Counted from the first letter of the stretch, positions 1 through 9,598 are shown. The stretch is DNA of 52,124 nt from Neobacillus ginsengisoli (GCF_030813055.1 NZ_JAUSTW010000018.1:1-52124), one strand, 5' to 3'. A program made the numbers and translations. The notes: generated by a model from the sequence alone, not told the origin.

Positions 1-91
<91 letters not shown>

Positions 92-166
92 TGTTTAATT
101 TTAAAAAATTGCATGCATAATTTATTGATTTAAGACACATAATAATATGGTGCAATAGAAATGTGA

Positions 167-390
<224 letters not shown>

Positions 391-393
391 TTT

Positions 394-470
394 GGTCTGG
401 TAGTTCAGTTGGTTAGAATGCCTGCCTGTCACGCAGGAGGTCGCGGGTTCGAGTCCCGTCCAGACCGCCA
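394..470 (+). tRNA. tRNA-Asp (GTC)
   Basis: A cloverleaf with acceptor GGTCTGG/CCAGACC, anticodon GTC and an encoded CCA. It lies three bases after tRNA-fMet, so the two are probably processed from the rRNA transcript. Confidence 0.96.
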
Positions 471-490
471 CAAAATAAATTTAAGAAAAA

Positions 491-515
491 CACGAAACCA
501 GGTTTCGTTTTTTTT
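491..515 (+). terminator. Rho-independent terminator of the rRNA-tRNA operon
   Basis: CGAAACC and GGTTTCG form a short tight stem followed by eight T. Confidence 0.75.
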
Positions 516-547
516 ATTTTCGTTTAAACTACATATAAATTTTGCAT

Positions 548-574
548 CCTTAGGAGACATCCTAAGGTTTTTTT
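548..574 (+). terminator. second terminator before tsaE
   Basis: CCTTAGG pairs with CCTAAGG and is followed by seven T. It backs up the terminator at 491-515. Confidence 0.75.
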
Positions 575-636
575 GTAAGCAAAATAAGGTAAAATGGAGA
601 TAGTGTTAAGCAATGCTATAATTAAAAGGTGATTAA

Positions 637-1092
637 ATGAATCAATATGAAATGAATACAGCCAATCCGGAGGAAACATCCCAATTTGCGGAAAAAATAG
701 CCGGTTTTTTACAACCGGGTGATCTAATCGCGTTAGAAGGGGATTTAGGTGCTGGAAAAACAACCTTTACAAAAGGATTGGCCCGAGGGTTAGAAATAAA
801 GAAAACAGTAAATAGCCCGACATTTACGATTATTAAGGAATACAAAGGTAGATTGCCTTTGTATCATATGGATGTATACCGTGTAGCGGATTCATACGAA
901 GACTTAGGCTTCGATGAATACTTTGAAGGTGATGGCGTAACAGTAGTGGAATGGGCTCATTTAATTGGAGAACAGCTTCCCGGTGAGCATTTGGCTATTT
1001 TCTTGTACCATGAAGATGAGGAAAAAAGGAAGATTGTACTCATGCCAAAGGGAAAAAGATATGAGCAATTATGTAAGGAGATATTTTCATGA
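637..1092 (+). CDS. tsaE: tRNA t6A synthesis ATPase TsaE (YdiB)
   Basis: A 151-aa protein with the P-loop GDLGAGKTTFTKG near residues 35-47 and the conserved VNSPTF and VEWA segments of the TsaE family. TsaE is the ATPase that works with TsaB and TsaD to put threonylcarbamoyl on A37 of ANN-decoding tRNAs in the cytoplasm. Length fits the family. AAGGTGATTA precedes the ATG. It overlaps tsaB by four bases and heads a tight operon tsaE-tsaB-rimI-tsaD, the same order as ydiB-ydiE in B. subtilis. thiL, which precedes it there, is absent here. Confidence 0.95.
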   Translation: MNQYEMNTANPEETSQFAEKIAGFLQPGDLIALEGDLGAGKTTFTKGLARGLEIKKTVNSPTFTIIKEYKGRLPLYHMDVYRVADSYEDLGFDEYFEGDGVTVVEWAHLIGEQLPGEHLAIFLYHEDEEKRKIVLMPKGKRYEQLCKEIFS

Positions 1093-1787
1093 CAATATTA
1101 GCGATTGATACTTCTAACTACGCGTTAGGAGTAGCGCTTTTAGAAGATAATCAAGTTCTTGGCGAGTATATAACAAACCTAAAAAAGAACCACTCTGTTC
1201 GAATCATGCCAGCCATTCAGACCCTTATGAAAGATTGTGAAAAGGTACCGGCGGATTTAACGAAAATTGTGGTTGCAAAAGGACCAGGCTCCTATACAGG
1301 AGTGAGAATTGGTGTCACGATTGCCAAAACATTAGCTTGGACATTAAATATTCCGCTTGTAGGAATATCCAGTCTTGAAATTCTTGCTTCCGGAACGGGC
1401 CGCTACTTTGATGGCTATATATCTCCGTTATTTGATGCAAGAAGAGGACAAGTCTATACGGGGTTATTTCAGTTCCGGGATGGAGAGCTTGTTACTGTTG
1501 AACAGGATCAATTAGTGATGTTAACGGATTGGGCCGAAAAATTAAAGAATTTCTCTAAACGCATCCTTTTTGTCGGAAATGATTTACTGATTCATCGGAC
1601 GAAAGCGGAAGAAATATTAGGACAACAAGCAGTATTTGCCGCTCTAACGGAACATAATCCGAGGCCCTCAGAGTTGGGACAATTGGGCATGTACAAACAA
1701 GGGGAAGACGTCCATACATTTGTTCCCAACTATATACGCTTAGCCGAAGCGGAAGCAAAGTGGTTGGAAGCAAAAGGAAAAATTTAA
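1089..1787 (+). CDS. tsaB: tRNA t6A synthesis protein TsaB (YdiC)
   Basis: A 232-aa ASKHA-fold protein beginning MTILAIDTS, with the family stretches GPGSYTGVRIG (about 67-77) and SPLFDARRGQVYTG (about 112-125). TsaB is the inactive paralogue of TsaD and serves as its dimer partner in the threonylcarbamoyl transfer complex. The start codon overlaps the tsaE stop, which indicates translational coupling, and the short gap to rimI keeps it in the same operon. Nothing unusual is seen. Confidence 0.95.
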   Translation: MTILAIDTSNYALGVALLEDNQVLGEYITNLKKNHSVRIMPAIQTLMKDCEKVPADLTKIVVAKGPGSYTGVRIGVTIAKTLAWTLNIPLVGISSLEILASGTGRYFDGYISPLFDARRGQVYTGLFQFRDGELVTVEQDQLVMLTDWAEKLKNFSKRILFVGNDLLIHRTKAEEILGQQAVFAALTEHNPRPSELGQLGMYKQGEDVHTFVPNYIRLAEAEAKWLEAKGKI

Positions 1788-1807
1788 AAAGGATAGGAAT
1801 TATTGAT

Positions 1808-2257
1808 ATGGTAGATTCTTTTGTTTTTCGTAATATGAGGGAAGAGGATATTGACCAAATTTTAATAGTTGAGCATGCATCCTTTGCTACACCTTGGAGC
1901 CGGGAAGCTTTTTATAATGAATTATACAATAACAAATTTGCGGTTTATATTGTTCTCGAGGAAGACAAAAAAATTATTGGTTACTGTGGGGCTTGGATTG
2001 TGATCGATGAAGCCCATGTAACCAATGTTGCCATCCTTCCTGAATATCGAGGTCGAAAGCTTGGTGAAGCATTGTTGAAAAAGTTAATGACTGTTGCTAT
2101 GGAAATGGGTGCAAAGAGTATGACTCTTGAAGTGCGGGTAACCAATCATGTTGCCCAATCCCTTTACCGAAAATTAGGTTTCCAAAATGGCGGGATTCGA
2201 AAAAATTATTATTCTGACAATCAAGAAGATGGATTAGTGATGTGGGTGAATTTATGA
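1808..2257 (+). CDS. rimI: ribosomal-protein-alanine N-acetyltransferase RimI
   Basis: A 149-aa GNAT acetyltransferase. The acetyl-CoA site reads [17 protein letters not shown], and the [13 protein letters not shown] segment near the C-terminus is typical of RimI. The family acetylates the N-terminal alanine of S18; in Bacillus the true substrates are less certain. I chose the ATG at 1808, which follows AAAAGGATAGGAATT; an upstream in-frame ATG at 1760 lies inside tsaB and lacks a ribosome site. The stop overlaps the tsaD start as ATGA. Confidence 0.9.
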   Translation: MVDSFVFRNMREEDIDQILIVEHASFATPWSREAFYNELYNNKFAVYIVLEEDKKIIGYCGAWIVIDEAHVTNVAILPEYRGRKLGEALLKKLMTVAMEMGAKSMTLEVRVTNHVAQSLYRKLGFQNGGIRKNYYSDNQEDGLVMWVNL

Positions 2258-3279
2258 AAAAAGACCAATTTGTATTGGGTATTGAGACAAGCTGTGACGA
2301 GACTGCCGTTGCGATTATAAAAAATGGCCGGGAAATAGCTGCAAATGTGGTTGCTTCACAAATTGAAAGTCATAAGCGCTTTGGCGGGGTTGTTCCGGAA
2401 ATTGCTTCACGCCATCACGTAGAACAAATCACCATTGTAATTGAAGAGGCATTGAATCGGGCAAATCTTACTTTTTCGGATATTAATGCCATTGCTGTTA
2501 CTGAAGGGCCCGGATTGGTGGGCGCGCTTTTGATAGGCGTCAACGCGGCTAAGGCACTTGCTTTTGCCCATGGTATCCCGCTTGTTCCGGTGCATCATAT
2601 TGCGGGTCATATTTATGCCAACCGTTTAGTAACAGAGTTGAATTTTCCACTTCTAGCTCTAGTCGTGTCAGGCGGCCATACAGAGCTTGTTTATATGAAA
2701 GAGCATGGTCACTTCGAAGTAATCGGTGAAACGAGAGATGATGCAGCCGGGGAAGCCTATGACAAGGTGGCACGAACATTAAATCTCCCTTATCCGGGGG
2801 GGCCTCATATTGATCGATTAGCAGCAGAAGGCAGCCCGAACATTGATTTACCACGCGCTTGGCTTGAGGAAGGATCATATGATTTTAGCTTCAGCGGCTT
2901 AAAATCAGCTGTAATCAACACGGTTCATAATGCTGAACAACGCGGCGAAATAATTGCTCCCGAAGATCTTGCAGCGAGCTTTCAAGCAAGTGTCATTGAA
3001 GTATTAGTGAAAAAAACTGAAAAGGCTGTTGCTGAATACGGAGTGAAACAAGTAGTAGTTGCGGGTGGCGTTGCCGCAAATAAAGGACTTAGAGCTGCGC
3101 TGGAAAAGGCATTTTCAGAAAAAGAGTCGATTGAATTAGTCATTCCGCCGCTATCCTTATGTACGGATAATGCGGCCATGATTGCAGCTGTTGGAAGTAT
3201 TATGTTTGAAAGGGGAATAAGAGCGGATCTATCTCTTAATGCCCTCCCTGGGCTCGATATAGAAATCTATAATCATTAA
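2254..3279 (+). CDS. tsaD: tRNA threonylcarbamoyltransferase TsaD (Gcp/YdiE)
   Basis: A 341-aa protein opening [13 protein letters not shown]. The metal-binding HHIAGH lies near residues 110-115, followed by the VSGGHTEL and [10 protein letters not shown] family motifs and a C-terminal [11 protein letters not shown]. TsaD transfers the threonylcarbamoyl group from its AMP carrier to A37 of tRNA. Its start overlaps the rimI stop. An in-frame GTG at 2242 is possible but has no better ribosome site. It is the last gene of the operon and is followed by a terminator. Confidence 0.96.
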   Translation: MKKDQFVLGIETSCDETAVAIIKNGREIAANVVASQIESHKRFGGVVPEIASRHHVEQITIVIEEALNRANLTFSDINAIAVTEGPGLVGALLIGVNAAKALAFAHGIPLVPVHHIAGHIYANRLVTELNFPLLALVVSGGHTELVYMKEHGHFEVIGETRDDAAGEAYDKVARTLNLPYPGGPHIDRLAAEGSPNIDLPRAWLEEGSYDFSFSGLKSAVINTVHNAEQRGEIIAPEDLAASFQASVIEVLVKKTEKAVAEYGVKQVVVAGGVAANKGLRAALEKAFSEKESIELVIPPLSLCTDNAAMIAAVGSIMFERGIRADLSLNALPGLDIEIYNH

Positions 3280-3281
3280 AG

Positions 3282-3309
3282 ACTAACTCTTTTCCGGGTT
3301 AGTTTTTTT
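3282..3309 (+). terminator. terminator of the tsaE-tsaD operon
   Basis: ACTAAC pairs with GTTAGT around a short loop, followed by seven T. The last T is also the first base of the first DnaA box. Confidence 0.75.
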
Positions 3310-3475
3310 GTGGATAAAATATTATTCAGAAACGTGTAAAAAAATAATTTTGTGGATAACTCTACGATAATCTGTTGATAATGTGGATAAATAGGGGGTT
3401 TTTTGTGGATAATGTGGAAAAGTCTAAGGAGAGTTGTAGAAGTACCCTTTTGAATGTGTATAAGCCTGTGGAAAA
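3309..3475. promoter_or_regulatory. DnaA-box cluster
   Basis: Four perfect TGTGGATAA boxes lie at 3309-3317, 3351-3359, 3382-3390 and 3404-3412. Four near matches lie at 3373-3381 (TGTTGATAA), 3413-3421 and 3467-3475 (TGTGGAAAA) and 3455-3463 (TGTGTATAA). All have the same orientation, eight boxes in 167 bp between two convergent genes, so they are not ordinary promoter elements. From memory, B. subtilis has DnaA-box clusters outside oriC that titrate DnaA, and one lies beside gcp (tsaD). The sequence fits such a site; no dnaA, dnaN or AT-rich unwinding element marks it as oriC. Confidence 0.85.
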
Positions 3476-3524
3476 GGTAGAATAACATGACTTTTTCTTA
3501 AAAAAATGATGAGATCAATTGGGA

Positions 3525-3603
3525 AATTTGTCGATATTGCTCGGAATTTTGTCGATATTTCTTTGAATTTTGTTGATATACCATAAATAATGTCGATTTT
3601 TTA
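3525..3603. repeat. short tandem repeat, about 20-bp unit
   Basis: Three consecutive units share the core AATTTTGTCGATAT (3525-3544, 3545-3565, 3566-3582; the third has TTGATAT), and a degenerate fourth, ATGTCGATTTT, follows. It lies between the DnaA boxes and the ABC-F terminator. Function unknown; the spacing near two helical turns could suit a DNA-binding protein. Confidence 0.6.
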
Positions 3604-3624
3604 AACAGGTTTATATGACTTCTC

Positions 3625-3662
3625 GGAAAAAAACAAATAAAAACCAGGCAATGCTGCCTGGT
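3625..3662 (-). terminator. terminator of the ABC-F gene
   Basis: ACCAGGCA and TGCCTGGT pair around ATGC just past the stop codon; on the minus strand a T-rich tract follows. Confidence 0.85.
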
Positions 3663-3664
3663 CA

Positions 3665-5587
3665 TTATTCAGCAAGCTCGGCCCACTCTTCCATGAGTTG
3701 ATCAAGCTCCGCTTTTGCTTTTTCACTATTTAAGTTGATTTCTAAAACCTTTTCGTGATTTTGGAAGATTTCCGGCTCGCATAATTGTTGCTCATAATCC
3801 TGAATTTGTTCTTCCAACTCTTCAATTCGTAATTCCATTTCTTCTACTTTTCTTTTTCGCTGCCGTTCCAGTTTTTTGCTTTCCTTATCCTGTTGATAGG
3901 AATTTTTTTCTGCAAGCTCTCCATTTGGTCCATTTTTTACAGCAGCAGCAGTGGCAGCCAATGCTTCAAGTTCTGCCTGTTCCGTCTTTTTTTCTACATA
4001 ATAATCATAATCACCCAGATATTCCGTACTGCCGCTGGGGCTTAGTTCTAATACCTTCGTGGCGATTCGATTAATAAAATACCTGTCATGTGAGACAAAT
4101 AAGATCGTCCCGGGATAGTCAATAAGCGCATTTTCAAGTACTTCTTTACTATCAAGGTCAAGATGGTTGGTAGGCTCGTCTAAAATCAACACATTCGCCT
4201 TCTCCAGCATGAGCTTGGCAAGGGCAAGACGTGCTTTCTCACCGCCGCTTAATGTTGAAACAATTTTTAAGACATCTTCACCGGAGAAGAGGAAATTTCC
4301 TAATACCGTTCTGATTTCTTTTTCACTTTTTAATGGGTAATCATCCCACAATTCATTCAAAACACGCTTATTGGACCTCAACTCAGCTTGTTCCTGGTCG
4401 TAGTATCCGATTGAAAGGTTCGTTCCGTAACGGATGGTCCCTGCAAGCTCAGGCAGCTTTTTAATAATCGTCTTTAACAAGGTTGATTTTCCGATACCGT
4501 TAGGACCCACTAGGGCAATGCTTTCGCCGCGATATGCGCGGAAGGAAATCGACTCTGATACCTTTTCACCATGATACCCAACCGCAAGAGAATCCACTGT
4601 CAGGACATCATTTCCGCTTTGCTTTTCGATTTCAAAGGTGAAGGAAGCAGATTTTTCGTCTCCGAGCGGTCGATCCATGATTTCCATTTTCTCAAGCTTT
4701 TTACGGCGGCTTTGTGCTCTTTTGGTGGTTGACGCCCGAGCCAGGTTGCGCTGGATGAAGTCCTGTAAATTTGCAACCTCCTGCTGCTGCTTCTCGTAAA
4801 GCTTCATATCACGTTCATAGTTGGCTGCCTTTTGCTCAAGGTAGGCACTATAGTTACCCGGAAATTTTTGAATTTGCTTTCGGGAGACCTCATATACCTG
4901 GGATACTACTTTATCCAAAAAATAGCGGTCATGGGAGACAATTAAAATGGCACCCTCATAGCTTTGCAGATATTGTTCAAGCCAGGAAAGAGTGTCAATA
5001 TCAAGATGGTTGGTAGGCTCGTCCAAAATTAAAATATCGGGCCTTGTTAACAGGAGCTTTCCTAATGCGAGCCTTGTTTTTTGTCCGCCGCTTAAGCTGG
5101 AAATCATCACTCCATGATCACGAAATTTCAAACCGTGCAAAACAGAGCGAATATCGGCCTCGTATTGATAGCCTCCTTGTTCCTTAAATTTCACTTGGAG
5201 CACATCATACTCTTTTAGTATTCTTTCATATTTTCCACTGTTGTTCATTGCATCAGTGTCCGCCATTTGTTCTTCCAGGTGACGAAGTGTTTTTTCCATG
5301 GTTTGAAGCGATTCAAACACAGTCATCATTTCTTCCCAGATCGACAAATTTGATTCTAAACCTGTATTTTGAGCTAAATAGCCGATGGTTACTTCCTTTG
5401 GCTTAAAAATCTCACCGCCATCATGTGACAGGTGTCCCGCTATAATCTTCAATAATGTCGATTTTCCTGCACCGTTGCGGCCAACGAGTGCTACACGGTC
5501 ACGTGTTTGTAATTCCAGTTTTATATTCGATAAAATAAGTTCAGCACCATAGTATTTTGCCAGTTGATTTACTTGTAACAAAATCAT
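3665..5587 (-). CDS. ydiF: ABC-F family ATPase (YdiF type)
   Basis: A 640-aa soluble protein with two ABC cassettes and no membrane segments. The first has GRNGAGKST and LSGGQKTRLAL, the second GPNGIGKST and LSGGEKARLAL; both have LILDEPTNHLD. A charged linker and a C-terminal coiled coil (about 550-640, rich in Glu and Lys) fit the YdiF/Uup-like branch. ABC-F proteins bind the ribosome E site and rescue or tune translation. I chose the ATG at 5587 with AGAGGTG seven bases upstream; the 39 codons upstream that remain open look non-coding. The gene keeps the place it has in B. subtilis between tsaD and moaC. Confidence 0.92.
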   Translation of the reverse strand: MILLQVNQLAKYYGAELILSNIKLELQTRDRVALVGRNGAGKSTLLKIIAGHLSHDGGEIFKPKEVTIGYLAQNTGLESNLSIWEEMMTVFESLQTMEKTLRHLEEQMADTDAMNNSGKYERILKEYDVLQVKFKEQGGYQYEADIRSVLHGLKFRDHGVMISSLSGGQKTRLALGKLLLTRPDILILDEPTNHLDIDTLSWLEQYLQSYEGAILIVSHDRYFLDKVVSQVYEVSRKQIQKFPGNYSAYLEQKAANYERDMKLYEKQQQEVANLQDFIQRNLARASTTKRAQSRRKKLEKMEIMDRPLGDEKSASFTFEIEKQSGNDVLTVDSLAVGYHGEKVSESISFRAYRGESIALVGPNGIGKSTLLKTIIKKLPELAGTIRYGTNLSIGYYDQEQAELRSNKRVLNELWDDYPLKSEKEIRTVLGNFLFSGEDVLKIVSTLSGGEKARLALAKLMLEKANVLILDEPTNHLDLDSKEVLENALIDYPGTILFVSHDRYFINRIATKVLELSPSGSTEYLGDYDYYVEKKTEQAELEALAATAAAVKNGPNGELAEKNSYQQDKESKKLERQRKRKVEEMELRIEELEEQIQDYEQQLCEPEIFQNHEKVLEINLNSEKAKAELDQLMEEWAELAE

Positions 5588-5774
5588 TTTTTTCACCTCT
5601 ATTACATACGAATAGTGTACCTTAATCCCGGTTTGTCGGCAATAAACTGCTGTTAATTGCAAAGCTCGAAAGGAATTTGTCGAATGAAAAAAATATTCAT
5701 TCACACAAATTCGCTCAAAGTTTCACACACATAGAAGAAAAAATAGTGTATGATTTAATTGGAGGCTTTTAAAT

Positions 5775-6281
5775 ATGACAGAATTTACTCATTTTAATGA
5801 AGAAGGCAGAGCGAAAATGGTTGACGTAAGTGATAAACCAGAAACGGTCCGCACTGCGCTTGCCCATTCCAGCATTGCAGTTAGTAAAGAGATTTATGAA
5901 AAAGTAACGAATAATGAAATGAAAAAAGGCGATGTGTTAGCAGTGGCTCAAGTAGCGGCTGTTATGGCTGCCAAAAAAACATGGGACATCATTCCAATGT
6001 GCCACCCAATTCCATTAACAGGTGTAAATATTACCTTTATATGGGAACAAGCTAACAAAGATCAGTACAAATTAAATATTTCTGCATCTGTAAAAACAAA
6101 AGGAAGCACAGGTGTTGAAATGGAAGCGCTAACAGCAGCGGCTGCTTGTGCGTTGACTGTTTATGACATGTGTAAGGCAGTTGATAAAGGTATGGTAATA
6201 GGACCTACCTATTTAGTGGAGAAAACAGGCGGAAAAAACGGCGACTTTCAAAGAACCCAGTCAAGTAATATAATATACTAA
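5775..6281 (+). CDS. moaC: cyclic pyranopterin monophosphate synthase MoaC
   Basis: A 168-aa protein with the MoaC signature [15 protein letters not shown] (about 74-88) and [17 protein letters not shown] (about 113-129). MoaC converts the MoaA product to cyclic pyranopterin monophosphate in molybdenum cofactor synthesis. TTGGAGGC precedes the start by about eight bases. It stands apart from other moa genes, as in B. subtilis, where it also lies between ydiF and rex. rex follows after 27 bp and is probably cotranscribed. Confidence 0.95.
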   Translation: MTEFTHFNEEGRAKMVDVSDKPETVRTALAHSSIAVSKEIYEKVTNNEMKKGDVLAVAQVAAVMAAKKTWDIIPMCHPIPLTGVNITFIWEQANKDQYKLNISASVKTKGSTGVEMEALTAAAACALTVYDMCKAVDKGMVIGPTYLVEKTGGKNGDFQRTQSSNIIY

Positions 6282-6308
6282 ACCATACATGCGGGGTGTA
6301 GGAGTCAA

Positions 6309-6965
6309 ATGATAAATGAAACGATGAAAATACCACAGGCGACCGCAAAACGGCTGCCGTTATATTATCGATTTATACAAAACCTCCATGCTTCCGGTAA
6401 GCAGCGAGTTTCTTCAGCAGAATTAAGTGAAGCAGTAAAAGTGGACTCTGCCACCATTCGAAGGGATTTTTCCTATTTCGGAGCATTAGGGAAAAAAGGC
6501 TATGGTTACAATGTAAATTACCTATTAACCTTCTTCCGTAAAACACTTGACCAGGATGAGCTCACAAAGGTAGCCTTAATCGGGGTAGGTAATCTTGGAA
6601 CCGCCTTTTTAAATTATAATTTTTTGAAAAATAATAATACAAAAATTGCATGTGCCTTCGATGTCGATCCTGAAAAAATGGGAACATTGATTGGGGACGT
6701 CCCTATTCTTCCTATGGATAATTTGGAGGAGTATTTATCCAATGAAAATATACCGGTTGCGATTTTAACAGTGCCCGCTCCTGCTGCCCAGATAATTACA
6801 GACCGGCTTGTGAAAGCAAATGTTAAGGGGATTTTAAATTTCACTCCTGCAAGGTTAAATGTTCCGTCTTCCATAAGAGTGCATCATATTGACTTAGCAG
6901 TAGAGCTTCAATCACTAGTATATTTTTTAAAGCATTATCCGACAGAGGAAATTGAAGCAGAGTAG
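6309..6965 (+). CDS. rex: redox-sensing transcriptional repressor Rex
   Basis: A 218-aa protein with an N-terminal winged helix ([27 protein letters not shown]) and a Rossmann domain with GVGNLGTAF near residues 92-100. Rex senses the NADH/NAD+ ratio and represses fermentation and respiration genes when NADH is low. GGGGTGTAGGAG precedes the ATG. A strong terminator follows. In B. subtilis tatAy-tatCy come next; here they are absent and yhbD follows. Confidence 0.95.
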   Translation: MINETMKIPQATAKRLPLYYRFIQNLHASGKQRVSSAELSEAVKVDSATIRRDFSYFGALGKKGYGYNVNYLLTFFRKTLDQDELTKVALIGVGNLGTAFLNYNFLKNNNTKIACAFDVDPEKMGTLIGDVPILPMDNLEEYLSNENIPVAILTVPAPAAQIITDRLVKANVKGILNFTPARLNVPSSIRVHHIDLAVELQSLVYFLKHYPTEEIEAE

Positions 6966-6968
6966 AAA

Positions 6969-7013
6969 CAAAGACCTTTTCGCGAAAATATCGCGGAAAG
7001 GTCTTTTTCTTTT
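6969..7013 (+). terminator. terminator after rex
   Basis: A long stem of AAGACCTTT..CGCGA with TCGCGGAAAGGTCTT, followed by TTTTCTTTT. Confidence 0.9.
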
Positions 7014-7091
7014 GGAATAGGGACCCCAAATTATCGACTTTACAACGTAACAGTGTTATGTTACATTAATTTCATGAAAGGGGTTTTCAAA

Positions 7092-7715
7092 ATGAGCGAG
7101 GAGTTAATCTCTAAAAAGGATTTATTAGAACTGGCCGGGATATCGTATGGGCAATTATATAGATGGAAACGAAAGGACCTCATTCCGGAAGAATGGTTTG
7201 TGCGGAAATCAACGTTCACCGGTCAGGAAACCTTTTTCCCAAAAGAAAAGATTTTAGAAAGAATCGAAAAAATTCAAACGATGAAAGAGAATCTTTCCTT
7301 AGACGAACTGGCCGACATGTTTTCACCAAATGTCACTGATTTAAATTTAACGAAGGATGAATTAATAAAACGTAACATTGTTTCGACAATGGTTGTCGAT
7401 TTTTACTTGGAACAGGAAAAAGGCGGTCAGCAATTTGATTTTTCAAGAATGCTTGAAGTGTTTGTTTTAGAGAAGCTGCTGCAATCAGGTGAAATTAATC
7501 TCGATGAAGGGAAAATGCTGCTTCAGGTGCTAAAGGACAATAAACCCTTAATTAAACAGAAAAGCAGCGAATTAGTAATTACGAGAAAACTGGGAGTTTC
7601 ATCCTGTCTTTTATTGATTAATGCCGAAGCATTCCTTTTTGAGCGGGGGACGAAAATTGTCACGCAGCTCTCGTTGATGACCTGTATGGAAGAGATTAAA
7701 TCAAAATTACTTTAA
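7092..7715 (+). CDS. yhbD: YhbD-like DUF4004 regulator
   Basis: A 207-aa soluble protein. Residues 5-45 (SKKDLLELAGISYGQLYRWKR) resemble a MerR-type winged helix, and the rest is helical. It matches my recollection of B. subtilis YhbD, which precedes the bactofilin genes yhbE and yhbF exactly as here. A role in controlling or assisting the bactofilins is likely from context but not shown. I chose the ATG at 7092; an upstream ATG at 7053 lacks a good site. It is separated from bacE by 12 bp. Confidence 0.8.
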   Translation: MSEELISKKDLLELAGISYGQLYRWKRKDLIPEEWFVRKSTFTGQETFFPKEKILERIEKIQTMKENLSLDELADMFSPNVTDLNLTKDELIKRNIVSTMVVDFYLEQEKGGQQFDFSRMLEVFVLEKLLQSGEINLDEGKMLLQVLKDNKPLIKQKSSELVITRKLGVSSCLLLINAEAFLFERGTKIVTQLSLMTCMEEIKSKLL

Positions 7716-7727
7716 AGGAGAATGAAT

Positions 7728-8441
7728 ATGAACCAAAAAGGAGACTTGGTCATCAATGGCTTTGGGGCATCGGGCGGCGGTCAATTCCATCTTGTAACGA
7801 TTAATGGTTTCGGTACAGTTAACAATGATGTGGATTGCACTGAATTTGAATGTAATGGGTTTGGTACTGTAACTGGAAACGTTAAATCAGATAAAACAAA
7901 AGTAAACGGTAAAGCCAAGTTCAAAGGAAATATTGAAGGGAAGGTTCTTTCGATTGAGGGGACGGCAAAAATTGATCAAAACTTGTATGTGGAAAATTTG
8001 AATGTTTCAGGGACCGCTGCTGTGGGTGGAAAAGTAAAATGTGAGGAAATAAAAATAAAAGGTCACCTAAAGGTTGGAGAAGATTGTGAGGCGGAAATTT
8101 TTAAAGCAGAATCCCAGTTTGTTATTGGCGGGCTATTAAACGCCGATCAAATTGAGATTAACCTTTATGGTGAATCAAAAGCTAAAGAAATCGGCGGCCA
8201 AACGATTACAGTGAAACATAAAGGATCGCTATTCGGTCAATTATTGAAGCCTCTTTTTCAAACCCAGCTTGAAACGGAATTAATTGAAGGGGACAAAATT
8301 GTCCTTGAAAATACGACAGCGAAAGTAGTCCGCGGAAATCAAATTACGATTGGTCCTAATTGTAGAATTGACGTTGTTGAGTATACAGGTGAAGCTTTTA
8401 TTGATAAAAAAGCACTTGTGGGAGATAGCAGAAAAATCTAA
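7728..8441 (+). CDS. bacE: bactofilin BacE (YhbE)
   Basis: A 237-aa polymer-forming protein made of short beta-helix repeats rich in Gly, Val and Asn (NGFGTVTGNVKSDKTKVNGKAK and later repeats, cited in part), with no signal peptide or membrane segment. Bactofilins form filaments at the membrane; in B. subtilis BacE and BacF are needed for swimming motility. AAAGGAG ends one base before the ATG at 7722 and seven before the ATG at 7728, so I chose 7728. It is followed 14 bp later by its paralogue. Confidence 0.85.
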   Translation: MNQKGDLVINGFGASGGGQFHLVTINGFGTVNNDVDCTEFECNGFGTVTGNVKSDKTKVNGKAKFKGNIEGKVLSIEGTAKIDQNLYVENLNVSGTAAVGGKVKCEEIKIKGHLKVGEDCEAEIFKAESQFVIGGLLNADQIEINLYGESKAKEIGGQTITVKHKGSLFGQLLKPLFQTQLETELIEGDKIVLENTTAKVVRGNQITIGPNCRIDVVEYTGEAFIDKKALVGDSRKI

Positions 8442-8455
8442 TGGGGGGCAATTCA

Positions 8456-9166
8456 ATGAGAAAAGGCGAAAACCTAATTATCAATGGATCGGGAAGTTAT
8501 CCCGGCGGACATTACGACAAAATCAGTATTAGAGGCGAGGGCACGATTGTAAATGATGTTGAATCCTCTGCTTTTAATGTATATGGAACTAGTGATTCCG
8601 AACAAAATGTCAAAACAGGTTCTGTAAAAATCCTTGGTGAAGCAAATGTCAATGGCAATATCGAAGCGGATGAAACGTTGGTTATGGGGACCATGGAGGT
8701 CGGCGGCAAAGCGCATTTGAAAAAAATAAAGATATTTGGCTTGCTTGTAGTCGGTGAAAGATTAAGCGGTGATAAAGCGGTTATTAAAGGAAATATATCG
8801 GTAAAGGGTGATGTCGAATACGAGGCATTCGATTCAAGCGGCGGTTTTGAAATCAAAGGATTATTAACTGCAGATACGATTAAGGTCGGTTTGCGCTTTG
8901 GTCAAAGCACGGCAGAGGAAATCGGCGGCGGGAAAATCACTATTAAGAAAAAGAAAAACTCGCTGCTGCCATTTGGAAAAGGAATTGGGTCCCTTACAGC
9001 CAAGATAATCGAAGGGGATGATATCCATTTAGAAAATACAAAGGCAGAAATCGTCAGGGGTAATGACGTTAAAATCGGACCCGGCTGTCAAATCGGATTG
9101 GTGGAGTATCGAAATGTCTTGACGCATGACCCTAGTTCAACGATAAAAACTCAGAAAAAGATCTAA
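8456..9166 (+). CDS. bacF: bactofilin BacF (YhbF)
   Basis: A 236-aa paralogue of the preceding gene with the same start pattern (LIINGSG, SYPGGHYDKI), the same repeat architecture and a matching C-terminal block (EIVRGNDVKIGPGCQI against KVVRGNQITIGPNCRI). A polar filament protein; the two are expected to copolymerise or act together. GGGGGG lies six bases before the ATG. It ends at 9166 and is followed by the remains of a transporter. Confidence 0.85.
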   Translation: MRKGENLIINGSGSYPGGHYDKISIRGEGTIVNDVESSAFNVYGTSDSEQNVKTGSVKILGEANVNGNIEADETLVMGTMEVGGKAHLKKIKIFGLLVVGERLSGDKAVIKGNISVKGDVEYEAFDSSGGFEIKGLLTADTIKVGLRFGQSTAEEIGGGKITIKKKKNSLLPFGKGIGSLTAKIIEGDDIHLENTKAEIVRGNDVKIGPGCQIGLVEYRNVLTHDPSSTIKTQKKI

Positions 9167-9171
9167 AAGGA

Positions 9172-9593
9172 GGTTTGGGGTCGGGTTCTCTTTTTCTGTG
9201 TTAAGTATGGCGGCGATGCCTCCATTTGGCATCCACCAGCGCGGCTCGGCGACTTCAACGAGCAACTTTATCCGGTCATTGGGAATGACGATTGGGATTA
9301 CCATATTTGGAACCATCCAAAGAAATAGTTTTAATGGGAAACTGGAGGATGCTTTTTCCGGAATGGGACCACTGCCAAAAGGCCAGTCCTTTGGGGATTC
9401 ACGTGCCTTATTATCGGAGCAGGCAAGAAGTCACATACCAGCACCTATTTTATCCAAAATCACGGATGCGCTGTCCGGTTCCATTATCCATACTTTTACA
9501 TAGGCACTTGTTCCCGCCTTCTTGGCCTTCCTCTTTATTGTTATTTTAGGAACAGAGAGAATGGTGATCAAGAAAGAATCGGTTTCTCAATAA
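9172..9593 (+). pseudogene. remnant of a DHA2-type MFS drug transporter (C-terminal part)
   Basis: The frame after bacF reads FSVLSMAAMPPFG, then HQRGSATSTSNFIRSLGMTI and FGTIQRNSF, a pattern of EmrB/QacA-type 14-helix exporters. The N-terminal two thirds are gone, and a TAG at 9501-9503 interrupts HTFT-ALVPAFLAF, after which the same frame runs to 9593. It cannot make a working transporter. The good ribosome site AAAGGAGG at 9167 belongs to the deletion joint. Confidence 0.85.
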
Positions 9594-9598
9594 AAACA

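Noticed and set aside
409..603. 64-aa open frame across tRNA-Asp
   Set aside because: It lies over a tRNA gene and two terminators and has no ribosome site.
3309..3603. Replication origin
   Set aside because: DnaA boxes are present but there is no dnaA or dnaN and no typical unwinding element; a titration cluster fits better.
3525..3603. CRISPR array
   Set aside because: Units are tandem without unique spacers and no cas gene is present.
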